Source: Verrucomicrobiia bacterium
GTDB lineage: Bacteria > Verrucomicrobiota > Verrucomicrobiia > Palsa-1439
Assembly (NCBI GenBank): GCA_022072455.1
Contig: JAJVHY010000003.1
Location: forward strand, 124,001-188,000
Length of the DNA stretch: 64,000 nucleotides
Reading direction: 5' to 3'
In this document: piece after piece, positions 59,152-64,000 of the stretch
How the letters are laid out: every line of letters begins with the position of its first letter
Numbering within the stretch: the stretch's first letter is position 1
Position numbers and translations under genes: made by a program
The notes under the pieces: model-generated
Seen by the model: only the letters and a program-made list of their open reading frames with translations
Told to the model about the DNA's origin: nothing
The model's database searches: none

Positions 59152-60033
59152 ATGACCAAACAAATCTTCAGCATCGGCGGCCTGGTCGTCATTGCGATTG
59201 GCGCCGTCATCACCGCGCAGACCTTGTTCACCGTCAACGAAACTGAGCAAGTCATCATCACCCAATTCGGTGAATTCAAACGCACCGTCAGCAGTCCAGG
59301 GCTGACATACAAACTGCCCTTCATGCAAACTGTGAACCGGTTCGACCGGCGCATCCTGGTCAGCGACGCGCCCCACGCGGAATATCTGACGCAGGATAAG
59401 AAACGCCTCGTGGCCGACCCGGTCACGCGCTGGCGGATCGCCGATCCGTTGCAGTTCTACAAAACGGTGCGCGACGAAAGCGGGGCACGGGCGCGCTTGG
59501 ACGACCTCGTGTTTTCCGAATTGCGCCGGGAAGTTGCGAGCCACACGTTCGACGTGGTCATCGGCTCGAAGCGCGAGGCGATCATGGAAGCGGTCGCAAG
59601 GGTTGCGCGTGAGAAGGCGCACGAATTCGGCATCGAGATCGTGGATGTCCGCGTCAAGCGCGCGGATCTGCCGCGGGAGGTGCAAGCCAGCGTGTTCGCC
59701 CGGATGCAGGCGGAGCGTGAACGCGAAGCCAAGCGCTACCGGTCTGAAGGCGAAGAAGAAGCCGCGAAATTGCGCGCCGAAACCGACAAGGAACGCACCA
59801 TTATCCTCGCCACCGCCGAACAACAGGCGCAAAAACTCCGCGGCGAAGGCGATGCCACCGCCACGCGGATTTATGCCGATGCCTACGGCAAGGATCCAGA
59901 GTTCTACACGTTTCTGCGGAGTTTGCAGGCGTACGAACTGTTCGTCGGCAAGCGCAGTACGTTGTTCCTCTCGGCTGAATCCGATCTATTCCGGTATCTC
60001 GGCAGCCCAATTGCCCCCGGCCGGGGGAAGTGA
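59152..60033 (+). CDS. hflC: HflC, SPFH-domain partner of HflK
   Basis: The 293-residue protein has an N-terminal membrane helix (IGGLVVIAIGAVITAQTLFTVNETEQVIITQFGEF), an SPFH domain (SPGLTYKLPFMQTVNRFDRRILVSDAPHAEYLTQDKKRLVADPVTRWRI) and a coiled coil ending in the conserved YGKDPEFYTFLRSLQAYE. It forms a periplasmic cage around FtsH with HflK. The gene follows hflK by 5 bp. Confidence 0.93.
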   Translation: MTKQIFSIGGLVVIAIGAVITAQTLFTVNETEQVIITQFGEFKRTVSSPGLTYKLPFMQTVNRFDRRILVSDAPHAEYLTQDKKRLVADPVTRWRIADPLQFYKTVRDESGARARLDDLVFSELRREVASHTFDVVIGSKREAIMEAVARVAREKAHEFGIEIVDVRVKRADLPREVQASVFARMQAEREREAKRYRSEGEEEAAKLRAETDKERTIILATAEQQAQKLRGEGDATATRIYADAYGKDPEFYTFLRSLQAYELFVGKRSTLFLSAESDLFRYLGSPIAPGRGK

Positions 60034-60041
60034 CCACGCGG

Positions 60042-60069
60042 CGCGCACCCCCGGCAACGGGGGTGCGCG
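60042..60069. terminator. GC-rich hairpin after hflC
   Basis: CGCGCACCCCCG and CGGGGGTGCGCG form a 12-bp stem with a GCAA (GNRA) tetraloop, 8 bp after the hflC stop. There is no T-tract on either side, so termination would be weak or Rho-assisted. Confidence 0.5.
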
Positions 60070-60118
60070 AACCGCACCCCCATCTCCCGAAGCGGTTCCG
60101 GGGCTTGACGCGCCTCCA

Positions 60119-60138
60119 TTATGAGCATATGCTCATAA
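60119..60138. promoter_or_regulatory. Perfect 20-bp palindrome before the TatD/DUF134/NifX-like genes
   Basis: TTATGAGCATATGCTCATAA is fully self-complementary and lies 39 bp before the TatD-like start codon. The operon encodes a DUF134 DNA-binding protein, which is the natural candidate to bind it. Confidence 0.65.
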
Positions 60139-60177
60139 CAATTCCGAACCACTATTGGAATCACGGGAGTCCGGCTA

Positions 60178-60978
60178 ATGCGAATTATTGATCCTCACAC
60201 CCACATGTCCGCGCGCGTCACGGATGACTACGAGCGCATGGCGTTGGCCGGTATCGAGGCGGTCATTGAGCCGTCGTTCTGGCTCGGCTCACCCCGCACC
60301 AGTGCGGGCACGTTTGTTGATTACTTCGAACTCATCCTTGGCTGGGAAACGCAACGCGCCCAGCAATACGGGCTGGCGCATTTCAACTGCATCGCCATGA
60401 ATCCGCGCGAGGCCAACAATATCGCTTTGGCCAAAGCGGTTCTCCCGTTGGTGGAGCAATACTGCCAGCGCGAGACCTGCGTCGGTATCGGTGAGGTTGG
60501 GTTTGACCGGCAAACCGACGAAGAGGAATTTGTCCTGCGCGCCCAGTTGCGGCTGGCCAAAAAGTTCCACCTGCCGGCTCTCATTCATCTGCCGCATCAG
60601 TACAAGCAGCCGGGGACCACGCGCACGCTCAAGGTGGTCGCTGCGGAGGGGCTTGACCCCGACCAAACGTTGTTCGACCACAATACCGAGGAGACCATGC
60701 CGTTGTTTGCCGGTACAAAATACTGGCGCGGGTTGACGGTGTATTACGTCACCAAACTGACCGCTGAACGCGCGGCCAATATCGTCGAGCAGTACGGCGT
60801 CGAGCGACTGCTGATCAATTCCTCGTGTGACTGGGGCCGCTCGGACCCGCTGGCTGTGCCGAAAGTGGCTCAGGAACTCGCCCGGCGCGGTTTTCCCAAA
60901 GACCAAATTGAGCAGTTGGTCTTTTGGAACCCAATCCGGTTTTTCGGTCAGAGCGACAAATGGACATTCAAAGCATAA
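60178..60978 (+). CDS. TatD-family metal-dependent hydrolase
   Basis: The 266-residue protein is an amidohydrolase-fold protein: DPHTHM at residues 5-10 (metal-binding HxH), VGIGEVGFD (conserved Glu), HLPALIHLPHQ and LLINSSCDWGRSDPLAV (metal Asp region). TatD proteins are often DNases, but this subgroup has distinct loops and may act on another substrate. A GGGAG ribosome-binding site precedes the ATG. It is the first gene behind the palindrome at 60119. Confidence 0.8.
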   Translation: MRIIDPHTHMSARVTDDYERMALAGIEAVIEPSFWLGSPRTSAGTFVDYFELILGWETQRAQQYGLAHFNCIAMNPREANNIALAKAVLPLVEQYCQRETCVGIGEVGFDRQTDEEEFVLRAQLRLAKKFHLPALIHLPHQYKQPGTTRTLKVVAAEGLDPDQTLFDHNTEETMPLFAGTKYWRGLTVYYVTKLTAERAANIVEQYGVERLLINSSCDWGRSDPLAVPKVAQELARRGFPKDQIEQLVFWNPIRFFGQSDKWTFKA

Positions 60979-61015
60979 TCCACTGCCGGCCGCTGCCGCG
61001 AATGGGAGACGACTG

Positions 61016-61420
61016 ATGCCGCGTCCTTGTTGCCAACGCCGCGTCGGCTGCGCACCGGGCGTCACGTATTTCAAGCCGGCCGGTGTGCCGTTGCGTGTGT
61101 GGGATGAAGTCATTTTGACGCTGGATGAATTGGAAGCGCTCCGGCTTGCGGACCTCCAAGGCCAATATCAGGAGGTGGCTGCCAAACGCATGCGGATTTC
61201 GCGGGCGACCTTTGCGCGCATTGTCGAAGCGGCCCGCAAGAAGGTGGCGGAGGCCCTGATCAATGGTAAAGCGCTGCGGATTGAGGGCGGCGTGGTGAGC
61301 ATCCAAACCGCGCCCGCCCGGCTCGCGACTGCGAGCGGTGGTTCACGCCGCTGCCCGTGCCCCCGGCGCGGCGGCAGCGATTCAACGCCCCAAGATTTTC
61401 ACCCCAACAACCAGGAGTAA
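61016..61420 (+). CDS. DUF134-family DNA-binding regulator
   Basis: The ATG at 61016 gives 134 residues: MPRPCCQRRVGCAPGVTYFKPAGVPLR, then LTLDELEALRLADLQGQYQEVAAKRMRISRATFARIVEAARKKVAEALINGKALRIEGG, a sigma-like HTH. The C-terminus holds CPCPRRGG. DUF134 proteins accompany NifX/NifB-type and Mrp/MinD-type genes and are thought to regulate them, probably with a metal or FeS cofactor bound by the cysteines. It may bind the upstream palindrome. Confidence 0.88.
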   Translation: MPRPCCQRRVGCAPGVTYFKPAGVPLRVWDEVILTLDELEALRLADLQGQYQEVAAKRMRISRATFARIVEAARKKVAEALINGKALRIEGGVVSIQTAPARLATASGGSRRCPCPRRGGSDSTPQDFHPNNQE

Positions 61421-61424
61421 AATA

Positions 61425-61826
61425 ATGAAGGTTTGTATTCCCGTGGAAGAGTTTCGCGGACTGAACAGCACGGTCTATGGCCATTTTGGTTCAGCGCCGG
61501 TTTTCGCGCTGGTGGACACAGATACACTGGCAATTGAGCCGCTCGCCAATCACGATGAACATCACCAGCACGGCATGTGCAGCCCGGTAAAGGCGGTTGG
61601 CAGCCGACCGATCGACGCGGTCATCGTCGGCGGAATGGGGGCGGGCGCGGTGCGCGGCCTCCAAGCTGTCGGCATCGCGGTGTTTCGGTTTACCGGCGGC
61701 ACGGTCGGCGAAGCTGTGGAGCAGTTCAACGCGGGCGAATTGCCGGTGCTGACGCTGCAACATGCGTGTGGCGGACACAGCCACGGCGAAACCTGTGGTC
61801 ATGAAAACCATGAGCCCGCCAGTTGA
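61425..61826 (+). CDS. NifX/NifB-type dinitrogenase iron-molybdenum cofactor family protein
   Basis: AGGAG precedes the ATG at 61425. The 133-residue protein has the family fold: MKVCIPVEEFRGLNSTVYGHFGSAPVFALVDTDT, HQHGMCSPVKAV, IDAVIVGGMGAGAVRGLQAVGIAVFRFTGGTVGEAVEQF, with a His/Cys-rich tail (LQHACGGHSHGETCGHENHE). Such stand-alone proteins bind metal-sulfur clusters; no nitrogenase genes are present here. It follows the DUF134 regulator by 4 bp, a common pairing. Confidence 0.88.
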   Translation: MKVCIPVEEFRGLNSTVYGHFGSAPVFALVDTDTLAIEPLANHDEHHQHGMCSPVKAVGSRPIDAVIVGGMGAGAVRGLQAVGIAVFRFTGGTVGEAVEQFNAGELPVLTLQHACGGHSHGETCGHENHEPAS

Positions 61827-61916
61827 TCAACGGCTCGAACAACCGAAAACGGGCACCGCGTTTCGGCTCATTAAGGTCTGCCCATTCGATTGCGTGGGTG
61901 AACTGTCAGGGGGACG

Positions 61917-62348
61917 ATGACTGCATCGCCCAGCCTCGCTGTTCTCTGTGAGCGATGTGGTCAGGAACATCCCGATTGTGTGGTGTGCAGCCCCACCAAC
62001 CCGGTCGGCATGCAATTGCATCCTGATTTGCGCGCTGATGGCAGCGTTGCAGCGGTCTTCCCGTGTGCGGCCGTATTCCAAGGCTATCCCGGCATCTTGC
62101 ACGGTGGCATCACGGCGAGTCTGCTCGACGGCATCATGACTCACTGTCTTTTCGCGCACGACGTGAGCGCGGTGACTGCGGAACTGACGATCCGATTCCG
62201 ACATCCCATCGCCATCGGCACACCGGTCACCGTGCGCGCGTGGCGAAAACGCTCCCATTCCATGCTGCACCTTGTCGCAGCCGAATTGGTGCAGAACGAC
62301 CAAGTCAAGACGACTGCTTCGGCCAAATTTCTGGAGCGCAAATCATGA
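61917..62348 (+). CDS. PaaI-like hotdog-fold thioesterase
   Basis: The 143-residue protein has an N-terminal zinc-finger-like CERCGQEHPDCVVC and the hotdog core YPGILHGGITASLLDGIMTHCLF (the HGG-x-x-x-x-x-x-D motif) with AELTIRFRHPIAIGTPVTVRAW. It would hydrolyse acyl-CoA or a related thioester. The start at 61917 follows GGGGGAC. Neighbours give no clear pathway. Confidence 0.8.
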   Translation: MTASPSLAVLCERCGQEHPDCVVCSPTNPVGMQLHPDLRADGSVAAVFPCAAVFQGYPGILHGGITASLLDGIMTHCLFAHDVSAVTAELTIRFRHPIAIGTPVTVRAWRKRSHSMLHLVAAELVQNDQVKTTASAKFLERKS

Positions 62349-62400
62349 GCGTCTGCTTGCTCGCTTTGGTGTGGAGGCGTAGGTTGCCGGCGGAGGCCAG

Positions 62401-63351
62401 ATGATTACCTTCGGTCCGGTTCCGTCGCGGCGGTTGGGCCGCAGTTTGGGTATCAACAACATCCCGCCCAAACAGTGCAGTTATTCCTGCGCCTACTGTC
62501 AATTAGGTTGGACCGAAACTCTCAGCCGTGAACGCCGGCAGTTTTATCCGCCCGAGCAGATTGTTGCCGAGGTCACGCGCCGGGTGGCCGAACTGCGCAC
62601 CCTGAACCAGCCGGTGGATTACCTGACCTTCGTGGCCGATGGCGAACCGACGCTCGACCGGCATCTCGGTTGGCTCATTACCCGGTTGCGACCGCTCCGC
62701 ATCAAGATCGCCGTCATCAGCAATGCCAGCCTGCTTAGCCAAGCCGACGTGCGCAACGAACTACTTGGCGCGGATTGGGTTTCGTTGAAGGTCGACACGG
62801 TTCAACCGCGAATGTGGCGCAATATCAATCGGCCGCAGCATGATCTGCGTTTGGACGAAATTTTGACCGGCCTGCGCCAATTCGCTGCCCAGTTCCGGGG
62901 CACGCTGACCACCGAGACCATGCTGGTCCGGATGCTCAACGACAGTCCGGACCAAATTGAAGCCGTGGCGCGGTTTGTGGCTGAAATAAAGCCAGCCACG
63001 GCCTATCTCGCTGTGCCGACCCGGCCCCCCGCCGAGCCGTGGGTTGAACCTCCGACGGAAGACGCGCTGAACTGCGCTTACCAGATTTTTCGGCGGTATT
63101 GCGCCGCCGTGGAATTGCTGACCGGCTACGAAGGCGATGCCTTTGCTTCCACCGGCGATCTGACGACTGATTTGTTGAGTATCACCGCCGTGCATCCGCT
63201 CCGCGACGACGCAGTGCAGTCGCTGCTCGCCAAGTGCGGCGCGGACGCGGCAACGCTCCGGCGGTTGGTGGTAACGGGCCAACTGACGGAGACAGAATAC
63301 GAAGGTCACCGCTTTTATTTGCGGCCGACGCTCTCACACGCAGCAAACTGA
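62401..63351 (+). CDS. Radical SAM protein
   Basis: The 316-residue protein has the radical SAM cluster motif CSYSCAYCQ (CxxxCxxC) at about residues 26-34 after GPVPSRRLGRSLGINN, then the SAM-binding segment FVADGEPTLD and VISNASLL. The N-terminal 'FGPVPSRRLG' type is widespread in proteins of unknown function related to wyosine-synthesis radical SAM enzymes. No partner gene is obvious. It starts 52 bp after the thioesterase. Confidence 0.88.
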   Translation: MITFGPVPSRRLGRSLGINNIPPKQCSYSCAYCQLGWTETLSRERRQFYPPEQIVAEVTRRVAELRTLNQPVDYLTFVADGEPTLDRHLGWLITRLRPLRIKIAVISNASLLSQADVRNELLGADWVSLKVDTVQPRMWRNINRPQHDLRLDEILTGLRQFAAQFRGTLTTETMLVRMLNDSPDQIEAVARFVAEIKPATAYLAVPTRPPAEPWVEPPTEDALNCAYQIFRRYCAAVELLTGYEGDAFASTGDLTTDLLSITAVHPLRDDAVQSLLAKCGADAATLRRLVVTGQLTETEYEGHRFYLRPTLSHAAN

Positions 63352-63363
63352 AAGGAGACAGCC

Positions 63364-63825
63364 ATGAACCACCAATTGTTGATCGCCATCGAGCTTAATG
63401 AGCCGGCGCAGCGAGTTGCCGAGTATGTCGCCCGGGCGTGTGCGGGTGTGACTGACGCACGGTTGACGCTGTTCACCATGCTGCCGGGGCTGCCGGCGTG
63501 GGTCGAATCCGGAGAGTCCGCTGATGCCAGCACTCAGCGCGACAAGATCGAGGCCGAGAAGCGCGCGGAAGCGGAGCAATGTTTGGCAAACGTCCGGCAG
63601 CACCTCGTGGCGCACGGGGTGGACGACCGGATGATTGACGTGGAGATTGCCGACGAGTCGCCGTGGAAAGTCGAACACATTCTGACGGCAGCCCGCGAGC
63701 ATGGTTGTGACACGATTGTGCTGGCTCGCCATCACAAATCCATGGTGCGCGAGTTCTTTGCCGGCGATTCCGAAGAGAAACTCCTGCGCCACCCCACCGG
63801 CTTCACCGTCTGGCTGGTCGAATGA
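63364..63825 (+). CDS. Universal stress protein
   Basis: The 153-residue UspA-fold protein reads LLIAIELNEPAQRVAEYVARA at the start and ILTAAREHGCDTIVLARHHKSMVREFFAGDSEEKLLRHPTGFTVWLVE at the end, with the GDSxxKLLRHxxxxVWLV nucleotide-binding end typical of the family. AAAGGAGA precedes the ATG. It responds to energy or stress signals; target unknown. Confidence 0.85.
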   Translation: MNHQLLIAIELNEPAQRVAEYVARACAGVTDARLTLFTMLPGLPAWVESGESADASTQRDKIEAEKRAEAEQCLANVRQHLVAHGVDDRMIDVEIADESPWKVEHILTAAREHGCDTIVLARHHKSMVREFFAGDSEEKLLRHPTGFTVWLVE

Positions 63826-63833
63826 GAGGGACA

Positions 63834-64000
63834 ATGAGCACAACACAACCACCCGATCATCTCACCGGCAGCGCGTATCATACACCCGACATGAACTGGC
63901 AAGAGATGCGCGGCTTTCCCGGCGGCGTCGAAGTGAAGATCCTGCGGATGGATTTCCTGTCGGGCTCTAAAACCATGTTGGTCAAGGTGCCGGCGGCGGG
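63834..64000 (+). CDS. Truncated gene at the window edge, possibly cupin/ChrR-like
   Basis: An ATG at 63834 opens a frame of at least 55 codons that runs off the end. The sequence (MSTTQPPDHLTGSAYHTPDMNWQEM, GFPGGVEVKILRMDFLSGSKTMLVKVPA) resembles the start of a small cupin of the ChrR type, in which 'PGVEVKxLRxD' leads into the barrel. The call is tentative because most of the gene is missing. It lies 8 bp after the universal stress gene. Confidence 0.5.
   Translation, partial: MSTTQPPDHLTGSAYHTPDMNWQEMRGFPGGVEVKILRMDFLSGSKTMLVKVPAA

Noticed and set aside
61425-61826. Nitrogen-fixation cluster
   Set aside because: The NifX/NifB-type protein is the stand-alone family common outside diazotrophs, and no nifHDK genes are in the window.

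Overview
The window comes from a GC-rich Gram-negative bacterium. Outer-membrane-type and Sec/Tat-exported proteins, an ammonium-transport operon with a sigma-54-type promoter, and a periplasmic NarG/NXR-type enzyme support this. The gene families and the dispersed intergenic repeats at 12.4-13.0 kb look like Verrucomicrobiota or a related PVC lineage to me; that is an impression only, because no rRNA or other marker gene is present.

Layout. (1) 1-14.6 kb is a cation-homeostasis block: Kef-type antiporter (partial), ClC chloride channel, NhaD/ArsB-like antiporter, CaCA Ca2+/Na+ antiporter, a complete seven-gene mrpABCDEFG operon, four small accessory genes, an NhaR-like LysR regulator and a beta-carbonic anhydrase. 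(2) 14.6-17.4 kb is a nitrogen operon (TorF-like outer-membrane protein, Amt, PII) with a sigma-54-type promoter and a strong terminator. (3) 17.5-20.4 kb holds an ABC exporter and its membrane fusion protein. (4) 20.4-36.7 kb is a genomic island integrated at tRNA-Gly(CCC), bounded by a 50-bp direct repeat of the tRNA 3' end. Just inside the left att site sits a second element: a 10,179-bp Mu-like transposon (20511-30689) with TG...CA termini, matching end sites placed 8 bp from each end, and a perfect 5-bp target duplication (CTAAC). It carries a repressor, HTH proteins, a MuA-like transposase, a MuB-like ATPase and several unrecognised genes, but no recognisable head or tail genes. The rest of the island holds ArsR, a GH16 glucanase, an XRE protein, a tyrosine integrase with one in-frame stop, a HigBA-type toxin-antitoxin pair and a frameshifted IS630-type transposase. 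(5) 36.8-57.7 kb is a respiratory block: a four-motif ferredoxin, HEAT-repeat membrane protein, Rieske protein, split cytochrome b, an eight-haem cytochrome c with an embedded LysM domain, then a NarG/NXR-type complex (dihaem/EB_dh gamma subunit, Tat-exported molybdopterin alpha subunit, 89-residue small protein, FeS beta subunit, TorD-like chaperone, HELCH protein), the NO-stress protein RIC/YtfE, a cupin, a quinol-type NO reductase with an in-frame amber codon, and a YwiC-like protein. Three TTGAC-N4-RTCAA boxes precede the nxr/nar-like, ric and nor units, suggesting one Crp/Fnr-family regulon. (6) 58.1-64 kb has hflK (frameshifted) and hflC, a TatD-like hydrolase, a DUF134 regulator with a NifX/NifB-type protein behind a perfect 20-bp palindrome, a thioesterase, a radical SAM protein, a universal stress protein and a truncated final gene.

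How it fits together. The respiratory block can couple quinol oxidation by a bc-type complex to a nitrogen-oxide oxidoreductase, with NO detoxification and FeS repair close by. Whether the NarG/NXR enzyme oxidises nitrite or reduces nitrate or another oxyanion cannot be decided from this sequence. Four genes (integrase, IS transposase, qNOR, hflK) carry single interrupting lesions in otherwise intact frames, so pseudogenisation and sequencing error both need to be considered.
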